Assembly: GCA_963758365.1 (NCBI GenBank)
Contig: CAVWVB010000001.1
Coordinates: 1,116,001 to 1,180,000 of the forward strand
DNA length: 64,000 nucleotides
Direction of reading: 5' to 3'
From: Dokdonella_A sp963758365
Lineage (GTDB): Bacteria > Pseudomonadota > Gammaproteobacteria > Xanthomonadales > Rhodanobacteraceae
This document shows, in pieces, positions 8,357 through 15,758 of this stretch. The translations under genes and the position numbers were made by a program. Positions within the stretch are counted from its first letter, which is position 1, and every line of letters begins with the position of its first letter. A model generated the notes under the pieces. It ran no database searches and was not told where the DNA came from. It worked only from the letters and a program-made list of their open reading frames with translations.

Positions 8357-9061
8357 TCAGCGTGAACGCACGAGGATCACGGTCACGTTGTCCGATCCGC
8401 CGCCATCGAGTGCGGCAAGAACGAGATGGTCGACGCACTCCTGGGCCGAAAGATCCTGGCGCCCGACGATGCCCGCGATCATGCTGTCGCTGACCTCCTC
8501 GGTGAGGCCGTCGCTGCACAGCAGCAGCTGGGTTCCGGACGCGAGCTGACCGCGCACGCATTCGACGCGCAACGCCTGCGGGTCGGTCACGCCGAGTGCC
8601 TGGGTGACGACATTGCGATGCGGATGGCTGCGTGCCTGTTCACTCGTGATCGCGCCCTGGTCGATCAATTCCTGTACGTAGGAATGATCCTGCGAGAGCT
8701 GCTTGAGGCCGCCATTCCAGACGTAGATTCGGCTGTCACCGACCCAGGCAACCTCGTAGTCGCCGCTTGCGGTGACGCGGGCTGCCGCGATCGTCGTGCC
8801 CATCGGCAGCGCTTCCGAGCGGCGCGTCGAGTGGCGGATGATCTCTTCGTCTGCAAGCTGGATAGCGCGCACCAGATCGCTGCCTGCAGCGACCTCGCGT
8901 ACCAGCGTGTCGCGTGCCAGCGCGCTGGCCACTTCGCCATGCTCATGACCACCCATGCCGTCGGCGACCAGCCACAGGCCGAGCTCGCCGTCGGCGTAAT
9001 AGGTGTCTTCGTTGTGCTCGCGGCGCAAGCCGACGTGGGTGCTGTGTCCGAATTCGATCAT
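8357..9061 (-). CDS. PP2C-family serine/threonine protein phosphatase
   Basis: A 234-residue soluble metal-dependent phosphatase (PPM/Stp1 type). Motifs in order are HVGLRREHNEDTYY (metal-binding Asp19), VADGMGGHEHGEVAS, AWVGDSRIYVW, LCSDGLTEEV and GGSDNVTVIL, which together give the complete two-metal site. It would oppose Hanks-type kinases; in the window such kinases are encoded at 25-31 kb, not next to it. It has no signal peptide or membrane segment. I chose the ATG just before IEFGHSTHVG; the in-frame stretch upstream is basic and without family similarity, and only a weak ribosome site is present. The gene faces dnaQ convergently and is divergent from the small genes at 9.4 kb. Confidence 0.92.
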   Translation of the reverse strand: MIEFGHSTHVGLRREHNEDTYYADGELGLWLVADGMGGHEHGEVASALARDTLVREVAAGSDLVRAIQLADEEIIRHSTRRSEALPMGTTIAAARVTASGDYEVAWVGDSRIYVWNGGLKQLSQDHSYVQELIDQGAITSEQARSHPHRNVVTQALGVTDPQALRVECVRGQLASGTQLLLCSDGLTEEVSDSMIAGIVGRQDLSAQECVDHLVLAALDGGGSDNVTVILVRSR

Positions 9062-9377
9062 GCGCGGGGCGGTCTGTCCTGAGGTGCCAACGCCATCTGG
9101 AGGGCGATCGCGGCCACCTCGCGGCGCCGACTGCATAGGATGCCGCCGAGTCCGCATGTGGCGCAAGTTCGCGCGGACTGGCGCGATCCTCCCGATTCAA
9201 GGTCGCGCTGACACCCGCGATCGTCATTCTCCTACACATCGAAGCGCCGCGTGGCGGCATTCACTGCAGCCGCGAGCCTCCACACTCTGCCGCAACCCGT
9301 CGAATCGGCGAATTCGCCCGCGGGGCCGGTACGGATGGCCTGCTTCGGCGAGCGTCGAAGCCCGCCTGGAGATTCGC
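9062..9377. other. Intergenic stretch between divergent genes
   Basis: About 316 bases between the phosphatase start and the 82-residue gene. It must hold both promoters. I see no convincing -35/-10 pair, repeat or RNA gene; reading frames through it are shadows of the flanking composition. Confidence 0.4.
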
Positions 9378-9626
9378 ATGCAACCCCCCAACGCTGCCGG
9401 TAATCTCATGACCGCCGTAGCAATGATCGAGCGCCCCCGCAGGGCATCCACCCAGCGCAAGCCGATGCACGTGCAGATGACCGGCGCCGAACTCGCGCAG
9501 GGTGTGGCGGTCATCGAAAGCGTGATCCGCGCCCGTCGCAAGCTGCAACTCCTGCGCAACCGCGCGGAAGCCCTCGAGAGTGCGCTCGCGCGGTTCAAGC
9601 AACGACGCGAGGCGCAACGCGCGTGA
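9378..9626 (+). CDS. Small hypothetical protein, coiled-coil-like C-terminus
   Basis: An 82-residue protein I do not recognise. The N-terminal third is polar; from about residue 35 (AELAQGVAVIESVIRARRKL) it is a regular amphipathic helix rich in Leu, Arg and Glu, likely a coiled coil. The stop overlaps the GTG of the next small gene (GTGA), so the pair is translated together. Its codon use resembles the chromosome, unlike the island 400 bases further on. The function is unknown. Confidence 0.6.
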   Translation: MQPPNAAGNLMTAVAMIERPRRASTQRKPMHVQMTGAELAQGVAVIESVIRARRKLQLLRNRAEALESALARFKQRREAQRA

Positions 9627-9823
9627 ATCCGAAGTTCGGTCCATCGAAGCCGAAGCCCAGGCCGCCGCGCACCGCGGTCGCGCTCAGGATCAATCTCGAG
9701 GATTCCGGACAATGCCGCTGGTGGGCCGAGCACTTCGGCGTGTCGCCCGCCGAGCTGTTCGCGGCCATCCTCCGGGTCGGTGTCGATGCGAGCGCCGTTC
9801 GGCAGGCGCTCGACGACAAGTAG
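9623..9823 (+). CDS. Small DUF3606-like protein
   Basis: A 66-residue protein starting at a GTG that overlaps the upstream stop. The second half, RINLEDSGQCRWWAEHFGVSPAELFAAI, matches the pattern of DUF3606 proteins (INxxxxxExxYWxxxFGVSxxxLxxAV). These are small proteins of unknown function common in proteobacteria. It lies 180 bases outside the left boundary of the integrated island, so it is probably not part of it. The family call is from memory of the pattern, not from a search. Confidence 0.6.
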   Translation: MNPKFGPSKPKPRPPRTAVALRINLEDSGQCRWWAEHFGVSPAELFAAILRVGVDASAVRQALDDK

Positions 9824-10003
9824 CAGTAGCCGGCGACCATCCTGATGGGGGCGCAGGATCGCGCGATGCGACCTGCATCTGCATGGTCCGGTTTCTGTCG
9901 GATGCGCTCGAGATGGCCGAACGCGTGCGTCTGTCGTATGGATCGCGGCCGTTGCATGCGGGAAAGGCGGCGCCAGGCCGGCTTTCGGGGCACCTGGAAG
10001 GGG

Positions 10004-10028
10004 ATGGTGGAGCGGAGGTCTATCGAAC
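10004..10028. repeat. attL-like copy of tRNA-Ala 3' end
   Basis: ATGGTGGAGCGGAGG is identical to 13323-13337. After a three-base mismatch (TCT versus AGG) the match resumes with ATCGAAC, in register. In tRNA terms it duplicates the CCA end, acceptor strand and part of the T-arm. This is the distal scar of site-specific integration. Confidence 0.85.
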
Positions 10029-10079
10029 AACGTCCGGAAAGGTAGGTCTAGCGCGCCCGTGTGTTCGGAGCGCAACAAA

Positions 10080-10100
10080 GTTGCCCCCAAAAGTGCCCCC
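10080..10100. repeat. Integrase arm-site-like repeats, left end
   Basis: GTTGCCCCC is followed four bases later by GTGCCCCC in the same direction. The same 9-mer occurs at 13199-13207, and inverted at 13158-13166 overlapping the integrase start. Repeats of this kind near both ends fit arm-type binding sites of the DUF4102-class integrase; binding itself is inference. Confidence 0.55.
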
Positions 10101-10323
10101 AGGACTCGGTGCAGGTTTGCGAAGAAATTGAGCGAAACCCTCTATCGCACGTTATCTTTTCGCAGGGCGCGATCCCCCTTGGTGGTCACTTCATCAACTG
10201 TGAGTCCGTCCAACGCCATGCATGCACCACACTTGGTGACACTAGGTGCGACGCTTGCGCGTTCTGCCTTGCGTACCGTGGTCGTGGCCGCTACGTTCGG
10301 GCAAACAATTATGGGAGCAGGCC

Positions 10324-10995
10324 ATGGCAAGTCGCGATGACATGAGCACGACGCAAAATGGTGATCGTGCGCAGCTATCATCGCGGCTCGCGACGTACAT
10401 GATCGTTCTGTTGTGTGCGGTTGTCGTTCCAAAAGGCGCCACGGCGTTAGACGTTCTTTTGCAGGTAGCTGTTGAGGGCGACCAAAAACCAGTTGTCGTC
10501 GGCACCACGAACCTGCCCTCAGGCACCCAGCTAATGATCTCGGTCTCGCGAAAGGCAAGTTCGTACTCCGCTCAAGATCAGGTAGTCGTGAACAATGGGA
10601 ATTTTCGTGCGGGACCGTTTACAAAGAATGGTTCGCCGTTGAATTCCGGTGCGTACCTAGTTGAGGTATCGTCGCCCCTTGCGGCATTGCAGCCTGCGGC
10701 GGTACAGGCAGTAATAGGCAGTTCTGGCGAGAAGATTGTTGGACCCAGCGTGAAAGGGTCGCCGTTCGGGGGCAAAGTTATATCTCTCGTACAGCGAGTC
10801 ATTATCGGAGGGGCAGCCTCGCCGCCTAACGACGCTCAAGCGCGGACAGTTGAACGGGAAGCGAGACACCAATGGTGGCTGGACTCGTGCAAAAGCAATT
10901 GCGACCTCGCCCACGGTGTGGCGTTGCGACAAAAGGCGTCGTTTGACTGGAAGCAGTGCTATGCAAAATGCGTTGGAGAAGAGCCAACCCGGTAG
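10324..10995 (+). CDS. Hypothetical secreted or membrane-anchored protein of the island
   Basis: A 223-residue protein I cannot name. After a polar start, residues about 20-40 form a hydrophobic segment (YMIVLLCAVVVPKGATA) that reads as a signal peptide or anchor. A beta-rich domain follows with TNLPSGTQLMISVSRK, NFRAGPFTKNGSPLNSGAYLVEVSS and an SGEKIVGPSVKG stretch. The C-terminal 45 residues hold four cysteines in two CxxxC pairs (SCKSNCD, QCYAKC). GGGAGCAG precedes the ATG; a second ATG lies six codons in. Its A/T-richer codon use differs from the flanking chromosome, consistent with transfer. It is the only island gene in this direction and appears intact. Confidence 0.7.
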   Translation: MASRDDMSTTQNGDRAQLSSRLATYMIVLLCAVVVPKGATALDVLLQVAVEGDQKPVVVGTTNLPSGTQLMISVSRKASSYSAQDQVVVNNGNFRAGPFTKNGSPLNSGAYLVEVSSPLAALQPAAVQAVIGSSGEKIVGPSVKGSPFGGKVISLVQRVIIGGAASPPNDAQARTVEREARHQWWLDSCKSNCDLAHGVALRQKASFDWKQCYAKCVGEEPTR

Positions 10996-11004
10996 CGCAG
11001 TCCT

Positions 11005-11319
11005 TCACGAGGGAAGGACCAGCTTTCGCGCCGTCGGCGGATTCGCATCCTTGGATGCTAGGCCAGCGCGAAGCGTGACAATTGCCGCGCACGCGTCCCG
11101 GCATCGCGCCATGACTTCCGCCATGCCAGCGATATGACGGTCCAGCGCGGCAAGGTCGCGCGCCTCGCCCTTGGCGATGCGTTCCGTTTCTTCGCGCATG
11201 GCGTGCTCGATGCGCTCCATCCATCGCGCCCAGCGCAGAGGAAATCCGATTCTGTCTCGTGTGCTTCCATTGACAACGCGATCCGCCGCGATCATCGATG
11301 CATAGTCGTCCATCCGCAC
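11005..11319 (-). CDS. Hypothetical island protein, helical
   Basis: A 104-residue protein with no recognised domain. It looks coding: RDRIGFPLRWARWMERIEHAMREETERIAKGEARDL reads as two amphipathic helices, followed by a third with two cysteines (ARCRDACAAIV). The start could be ATG at residue 1 or 3. It converges on the secreted-protein gene, the stops lying ten bases apart, and is downstream of the wHTH-like gene on the same strand. The function is unknown. Confidence 0.55.
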   Translation of the reverse strand: MRMDDYASMIAADRVVNGSTRDRIGFPLRWARWMERIEHAMREETERIAKGEARDLAALDRHIAGMAEVMARCRDACAAIVTLRAGLASKDANPPTARKLVLPS

Positions 11320-11604
11320 ACGATATCTAGCCCGATCTCATGGGCCGCGACGCAAGCGTTCGCGCGTAGTGCGGCCACTAGCAGCGCAAATCAAACTCGG
11401 AAGTTTTCAATTGACGGCGCGAACTTTTCGCCTCGCGCATGTATTGCTGATGTTGCCATCTAGACTTTTCGGCGACCCCCAGGGTTCGGCACTTACCGGC
11501 ACAGTGTTGTGCGTCGAGCCTGGACTTCCTAGCGCCAGGCTCGCGCACGCCGCTCCTTGTCTCGGTTCTGTTCGCGCTACCGCTTGGTAAGAATTTATAA
11601 AGGT
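11320..11604. other. Island intergenic stretch with hairpin
   Basis: About 285 bases with no supported gene and A/T-rich patches. It contains a perfect 9-bp inverted repeat at 11515-11543 (CGAGCCTGG and CCAGGCTCG, 11-nt loop), and ends with the A/T-rich AAGAATTTATAAAGG next to the palindromic repeats at 11605. It could hold a replication or regulatory site; nothing proves this. Confidence 0.4.
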
Positions 11605-11725
11605 TGACGGAATCCGTCACGGCGGCGCCTGCGATTGGGGCCGAATCACGACGGAATCCGTAGCCGCTGCCGTAGCTTTTCCAGCGACCTTGACCGAATC
11701 CGTTGCGGTGCGTGACGGAATCCGT
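11605..11725. repeat. Four iteron-like palindromic repeats (ACGGATTCCGT)
   Basis: Copies at 11605-11619 (TGACGGAATCCGTCA, a perfect 7-bp-arm palindrome), 11650-11661, 11691-11703 (one mismatch) and 11713-11725. Spacing is about 45, 41 and 22 bases. The last three lie inside the 3' part of the 180-residue gene, where they encode repeated TDSV peptides; the first spans its stop codon. An A/T-rich stretch adjoins the outer copy. Repeated palindromes beside A/T-rich DNA suggest a protein-binding array such as an origin or operator. Confidence 0.6.
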
Positions 11726-12159
11726 GCTGGCGCTTTGTTTTTCGTTGGCCGCACGAACGGCTCACGCGGTTGATTCCAGTCGCCGGGGGCAACACGCGTC
11801 GGAGCGAGGTCGAGCTTTCCTCCGCAATCATCTATGGCGCGCCACGAAATGGCGTAAAGGCTCGCTCGATGCAAACCACCTTGGCGCGTCTGCACGATCA
11901 AACCGTAGTGGCGCAGTTCCTTCTTGGCCACGTTGATTGCTCCAGATGGCCTGTAGCCAAAGCGGGCAAGCGTTCCGTTGGACGTGCTCAGGTCGCCGTT
12001 GTTGCGTCCGTTGTACTGACGGGCCAGGGTGAGCAGCAGCTTGATGGCGGTCCCGCTGCATCGTTGCCAGTTGGCCGAGTCTTGGACAGCGTGCGGGATG
12101 GACGTGAACGTGCCCGAATCCCTGCGACCTTTGCGCCCTATGCGGTCACGCCATTTCAT
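11617..12159 (-). CDS. Island wHTH-like DNA-binding protein (hypothetical)
   Basis: A 180-residue protein. The central part, TAIKLLLTLARQYNGRNNGDL, GTLARFGY, INVAKKELRHYGLIVQTRQGG and ASLYAISW, has the layout of a winged helix as seen in small plasmid- and phage-type replication or regulatory proteins. The C-terminal 60 residues are low-complexity, with TATDSVKVAGKATAAATDSV derived from the DNA repeats listed separately. The ATG overlaps the end of the upstream zinc-finger-like gene by 14 bases. The role is inferred from fold appearance and context only; it may bind its own repeats. Confidence 0.6.
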   Translation of the reverse strand: MKWRDRIGRKGRRDSGTFTSIPHAVQDSANWQRCSGTAIKLLLTLARQYNGRNNGDLSTSNGTLARFGYRPSGAINVAKKELRHYGLIVQTRQGGLHRASLYAISWRAIDDCGGKLDLAPTRVAPGDWNQPREPFVRPTKNKAPARIPSRTATDSVKVAGKATAAATDSVVIRPQSQAPP

Positions 12160-12422
12160 GGCGGGCCTCCATAGCCTCGTGGACCTGGGTTGCTTCCAGG
12201 CAAACGGTCGAGGCCTTCCGTCGCATCGCGCGCTCGATCCAGAATCCGCGTGCGTTACGCGACCATCCGCGCAGGATCAGTTCCGCAGGGGATCGGCAAC
12301 GTCGACCATGCGCCGCGCTGTAGTCGCCCAAGTCGGTGCTTGTCGAACGTTGACGTGCTGTTGAAGTGCTCGCCGCAGCTTGCGCACTGGCAGCGGTTGC
12401 CGCTCAGCCTGCGCCGGATCAT
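12146..12422 (-). pseudogene. Zinc-finger-like small island gene, frameshifted
   Basis: One frame gives MIRRRLSGNRCQCASCGEHFNSTSTFDKHR, a C-x2-C...H-type finger. The next frame continues LGDYSAAHGRRCRSPAELILRGWSRNARGFWI to a stop overlapping the wHTH gene. Deleting one base near 12332 would join them into one protein of about 90 residues, similar in pattern to small phage/island proteins with NQCxxCxxxFNSxxAFDxHR. The start ATG overlaps the stop of the integrase remnant. The frameshift makes it a probable pseudogene. Confidence 0.6.
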
Positions 12423-13156
12423 GGCGACACCATTGCGGCGCGCGCGGCGTCGATCAGGTCGGCCGCGCGTAGCCGTCGATGGCGCGCAGCAGTTCGCCGA
12501 CGCTTTGCGGGCTCGGTGATCGCTGGCGAAGTGAACCGGCCGCGCACGGAGACAGCGCGCCGCGCAGGTCGGCGGACGGGTCGCGCTGCGGCGCGGCCGG
12601 TCGCGATGGCGTAGCGAAATACCTGGCCCGCAGTTCTGCAAGGCGCGATGCGCCGTTTCGAGCGCGCCGCGATCCTCGATCCGCGCAGCACGCGCAGCAG
12701 TTCTGGCGCGGTTCGATGCTGGCGATCGGGCGTGCTGCCGATCCACGGGAACAGGTCGCGTTCGAATCGGCGGATGATCTTGCTCGGCGTGACCCTCGGC
12801 CCAGCCGGCGCGATTGCTTGGCGAACCATTCGCGCGCGACAACTTCGAAGCTGTTGCCCGCGCGATCGGCGACCTTCGCGAGCTTTGCGGCCTTGCGCTG
12901 CTCGCGGGATCGATTCCAGCTCGCGAGCAGCTTGCGCGCGGCGTCGCGCTTCTCGCGCGCGATCGCCCAGGCCGGTGTCAGGGTAGGTGCCGAGCGATAA
13001 GCCGTTTTTCCTTGCCGCCGAAGCGATACTTGAAGCGCCACCAGCTTGCGAGCCGGCTCGGATGAGACTAGCAGATACAGGCCGCCGCCGTCGAACAAGC
13101 CGGCGCGGCTTGGCGGCGGGCTTGGCCTTGCGGATGGCGGTGTCGGTGAGTGCCAT
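12420..13156 (-). pseudogene. Tyrosine integrase remnant, DUF4102 type
   Basis: The ATG at 13156 opens with MALTDTAIRKAKPAAKPRR, the hallmark N-terminus of P4-like integrases. Across three frames the rest can be followed: LFDGGGLYLLV, the SLGTYPDTGL element, REKRDAARKLLA, FEVVAREWFAKQ, GQVFRYAIATGRA and ITEPQSVGELLRAIDGY. At least five single-base indels break the frame. The family is normally about 400 residues; here sequence stops after the core-binding domain, and the catalytic R...HxxR...Y half is absent. It reads away from tRNA-Ala, as is usual. Confidence 0.85.
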
Positions 13157-13157
13157 T

Positions 13158-13207
13158 GGGGGCAACTCGCTCTGCGGACACCAGTAGTTACCCTCAATGT
13201 TGCCCCC
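13158..13207. repeat. Integrase arm-site-like repeats, right end
   Basis: GGGGGCAAC (13158-13166) and GTTGCCCCC (13199-13207) are inverted copies of the 9-mer found at the left end (10080-10088). They surround the integrase start and could serve both as arm sites and in autoregulation. Confidence 0.5.
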
Positions 13208-13322
13208 GGATGCGCGCGGATTGTCAAAGGGCGCTCGGGACCGAATTGCGGGAAAACAAAAAAGGCCAGCAAACGCTGTGTTCAGCTAGGTTTCGGATTC
13301 TTGGGACTGTGTAGGAGTATTA

Positions 13323-13347
13323 ATGGTGGAGCGGAGGAGGATCGAAC
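13323..13347. repeat. attR-like site within tRNA-Ala 3' end
   Basis: The chromosomal partner of the 10004-10028 repeat. It covers the CCA end, acceptor strand and part of the T-arm of the tRNA gene, which remains intact and functional-looking after integration. Confidence 0.8.
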
Positions 13348-13399
13348 TCCCGACCTCTGCATTGCGAACGCAGCGCTCTCCCAGCTGAGCTACCGCCCC
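13324..13399 (-). tRNA. tRNA-Ala(CGC)
   Basis: A 76-nt cloverleaf with encoded CCA. The acceptor GGGGCGG pairs with CCGCTCC and includes the G3:U70 alanine identity pair. The D-arm is GCTCAGCTGGGAGAGC; the anticodon loop TTCGCAA gives CGC, reading GCG; the T-arm has GTTCGATC. It is the integration target of the adjacent island. Confidence 0.97.
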
Positions 13400-13434
13400 A
13401 CGGTTCCGGGCCGGTCGGCCGCGAAAGGCCGCGC

Positions 13435-13463
13435 ATGATAGCGTGCCGTAAGCCGCAGGCCAA
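13435..13463 (-). promoter_or_regulatory. Sigma-70 promoter of tRNA-Ala
   Basis: On the minus strand TTGGCC and TATCAT are separated by exactly 17 bases, 36 bases upstream of the tRNA, with a G/C-rich stretch after the -10, as is usual for stringently controlled tRNA promoters. The tRNA-Ser promoter at 35757 has the same -10 and spacing. Confidence 0.65.
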
Positions 13464-13534
13464 GTCGGAAGGACGCGGCGGTACAGCCGAAAGTTTCGGC
13501 GGCGCGGGACGCCTGTAATCGGCTCCTGCTCGAT

Positions 13535-14824
13535 TCAGCCCGCCAGCCGCTCGACCAGCGCGGCGAAATCGGCGGGCAGCGGTTCCTGACGTGCGGGGCG
13601 CGCAAGCAGGCTCGCCAGCGTCGGCGGAACCGGCACGCTTTCACCGATCAAGGGTTCGACGATCGTGTCGAACTTCGCGGGGTGTGCGGTCGCGACGACC
13701 GCGTAGGCACGCTGGTCGCCGCGGTCGCGGAGACGCTGCAACGCGCGCAGCGCGGTCGCGGTGTGTGGACACACGGCAAGCGCATGGCGTGCGTGAGTCT
13801 CGCGGATCATGATGCGGATATCCGCATCGTCCACGCTCTCGACGCGTACTGCCGCGCGCAAGGCAGGCAGTTGCGGAAACAGCCAGCGCAGGCGTTCGAA
13901 ATTGCTCGGTGCGCCGACATCCATCGCATTCGCGAGAGTCGCCACGCTCGGGCGCGGCGCATAGTCTGCGCCACCGAAAAAGTCCGCAAGCGTGCGATTC
14001 GCATTGGTCGCGAGTACGAGGTCGCCGACCGGAAGGCCGATCGCGCGCGCGAGCAAGGCGCCTAGCGCGTTGCCGAGGTTGCCGGTCGGAATCACGAAGT
14101 TCAGGCGCTCGTTGCGCTGCCGCCAGTGCACGAGCGCGGCGCGCGCGTAGTACGTGATCTGCGGCAGCAGGCGGCCGAGACTGATGCTGTTCGCCGAGGT
14201 CAGCGCGGTGTGCGCCTTCAGCGCAGCGTCGTTCAATGCGCGCTTGACCAGCGCCTGGCAATCGTCGAACGAACCGGCCACGCACAGTGCGGCCACGTTG
14301 TCGCCGAAACAGCCGAGCTGGTGCGCCTGACGCGGTGATACGCGGCCGCGCGGATACAGGATCACCACACGAAAGCCGTCGCGACGATGGAATGCGGCCG
14401 CCACCGCGGCCCCGGTGTCGCCCGAAGTGGCCACGAGCACGGTGACGATCGGGGCGCTCGTCGGCCGCAGGCGTGCGAGGGCAGCCGCAAGGAAACGCGC
14501 GCCGAAATCCTTGAATGCCGCGGTCGGGCCATGGAACAGTTCGAGCATCCAGGTCTGCGGCGCCAGGGCGCGCAGGGGAGCGGCCAGATCAAGCGACTCG
14601 CGACAGATCGCGTCGAGCCGAGGTGCGAGGTCGCCATCGGCGAAGAACGGCCGCAGCAGACGCCCGGCGATCGCCGCGAGTTCGGTGTCGTCGTCGAATT
14701 CTTCGGCGTTGAAATGCGGAACGGACTGCGGCACGTAGAGACCGCCATCCGGAGCCAGTCCGGACGCGAGGGCCGCGCCCACGTCGACGGCCGGCGCACC
14801 GCCGCGTGTACTCGCGTACTTCAT
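13535..14824 (-). CDS. thrC: Threonine synthase
   Basis: A 429-residue PLP enzyme converting O-phosphohomoserine to threonine, the last step of the pathway. The cofactor lysine is Lys105 in HGPTAAFKDFGAR. The phosphate-binding region includes ATSGDTGAAVAAAF, and NFVIPTGNLGNALGALLA is a family marker. The N-terminus (MKYASTRG) and length fit the E. coli-type enzyme. It is the distal gene of thrA-thrB-thrC on the minus strand, ten bases after thrB. Its 3' end lies 136 bases from tRNA-Ala. Confidence 0.97.
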   Translation of the reverse strand: MKYASTRGGAPAVDVGAALASGLAPDGGLYVPQSVPHFNAEEFDDDTELAAIAGRLLRPFFADGDLAPRLDAICRESLDLAAPLRALAPQTWMLELFHGPTAAFKDFGARFLAAALARLRPTSAPIVTVLVATSGDTGAAVAAAFHRRDGFRVVILYPRGRVSPRQAHQLGCFGDNVAALCVAGSFDDCQALVKRALNDAALKAHTALTSANSISLGRLLPQITYYARAALVHWRQRNERLNFVIPTGNLGNALGALLARAIGLPVGDLVLATNANRTLADFFGGADYAPRPSVATLANAMDVGAPSNFERLRWLFPQLPALRAAVRVESVDDADIRIMIRETHARHALAVCPHTATALRALQRLRDRGDQRAYAVVATAHPAKFDTIVEPLIGESVPVPPTLASLLARPARQEPLPADFAALVERLAG

Positions 14825-14834
14825 GCGCGAAACC

Positions 14835-15758
14835 TCACGCGACGATTCGAGCGGCCGGACCGGCCACGGGCGATACCCAGACGTCGCTGGCAAATCCCGA
14901 GCGTGCGAATGCGGCACGCATGCGTGTGGCCGCGGTGTTCGCGATCGCCGCATCGGCGCACCAGGCGAACACGCTGGGTCCCGCGCCGGAAATACTCGCG
15001 CCGAGCGCTCCGGCATCGAGCGCCGCCTGTTTGACCGCGGCAAAACCCGCGATCGAGGCAGCGCGACGCGGTTCCACGAGGACGTCGTGCAGACCCGCCC
15101 GGACCAGTTCGATGTCGCCGTGTTCGCAGCCGGCGAGCAGCATCGCGAGATTCCCGCTCTGGGTGACGAATTCCGCGAGCGCATAGGGGGCGGCCAATGC
15201 GGCACGCGCGGCGCGCGTCTCCACGACCGCATGCGGATGGACCAGCGCGCAATGGATCTGCGCGGGAACCGCGATCGGCACCAGGCGATCGGCGGTCGCG
15301 AGCACGAGTCCGCCCAGCAGCATCGGCCCGATGTTGTCGCCGTGGCGTCCGCCACTGGCCACTTCCTCGCCGTCGAGCGCGAACGGATACAACGCCGATT
15401 GCGCCAGCGGCGTATCGAGCAGTGCATTCGCGGCCACCAGCGCGGCGACCGCGGACGCCGCGGAGCCGCCCATGCCCGAGCCGTACGGAATGCCCTTGTC
15501 GATCTCGATTTCGAAACCGAACGGAAGCTGGAGTTCGCTGCGCAGCGCGATCAACGCCGCGCCCGCGGTGTTCAATTCGGCCTCGAATGGCAGCAGCGCC
15601 ATGCTGCCGCGGATCGCGCTGATGCGCACCACCGGCGCCGAAAGCTGGCGCACCGTGACCCGATCGCCGGGTCCGGCGACCGTGTGGCCGAGGATGTCGA
15701 ATCCGACGCCGACATTGCCGACGCTGGCCGGCGCGAACGCGGTGGCTTGATATCTCAC
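14835..15758 (-). CDS. thrB: Homoserine kinase
   Basis: A 307-residue GHMP-family kinase that phosphorylates homoserine using ATP. The GHMP phosphate loop is IPYGSGMGGSAASAVAAL (about 90-107); the N-terminal FAPASVGNVGVGFDILG and the C-terminal GASISGAGPSVFAW motifs are complete. It starts with a GTG overlapping the thrA stop (GTGA), so translation is coupled in the order thrA-thrB-thrC. Confidence 0.97.
   Translation of the reverse strand: MRYQATAFAPASVGNVGVGFDILGHTVAGPGDRVTVRQLSAPVVRISAIRGSMALLPFEAELNTAGAALIALRSELQLPFGFEIEIDKGIPYGSGMGGSAASAVAALVAANALLDTPLAQSALYPFALDGEEVASGGRHGDNIGPMLLGGLVLATADRLVPIAVPAQIHCALVHPHAVVETRAARAALAAPYALAEFVTQSGNLAMLLAGCEHGDIELVRAGLHDVLVEPRRAASIAGFAAVKQAALDAGALGASISGAGPSVFAWCADAAIANTAATRMRAAFARSGFASDVWVSPVAGPAARIVA

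Larger units (their letters stand above)
9824..10323. other. Intergenic stretch holding the left end of the island
   Basis: About 500 bases without a supported gene. It contains the left attachment-like repeat (10004-10028) and a pair of GTTGCCCCC/GTGCCCCC arm-type repeats (10080-10100). To the right of the repeat the base composition drops toward A/T, as expected on entering foreign DNA. A good ribosome site (GGGAGCAG) for the next gene ends the stretch. Confidence 0.5.
10004..13347. mobile_element. Degraded integrative island inserted at tRNA-Ala(CGC)
   Basis: A 3.3 kb block bounded by a direct repeat of the tRNA-Ala 3' end (left 10004-10028, right 13323-13347, 22 of 25 bases identical including the first 15). 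Directly inside the tRNA-side boundary lies a tyrosine integrase with the N-terminal DUF4102-type arm-binding sequence, the enzyme class that uses tRNA 3' ends. GTTGCCCCC repeats, as expected for integrase arm sites, lie near both ends. Cargo, left to right: a secreted Cys-containing protein, a small minus-strand protein, a wHTH-like gene with palindromic repeats, and a frameshifted zinc-finger-like gene. The integrase is broken and lacks its catalytic half, so the element cannot move itself. Confidence 0.85.

Noticed and set aside
11601..11730. CRISPR array
   Set aside because: Repeats are only 11-15 bp, irregularly spaced and within a coding region; no cas genes are present anywhere in the window.
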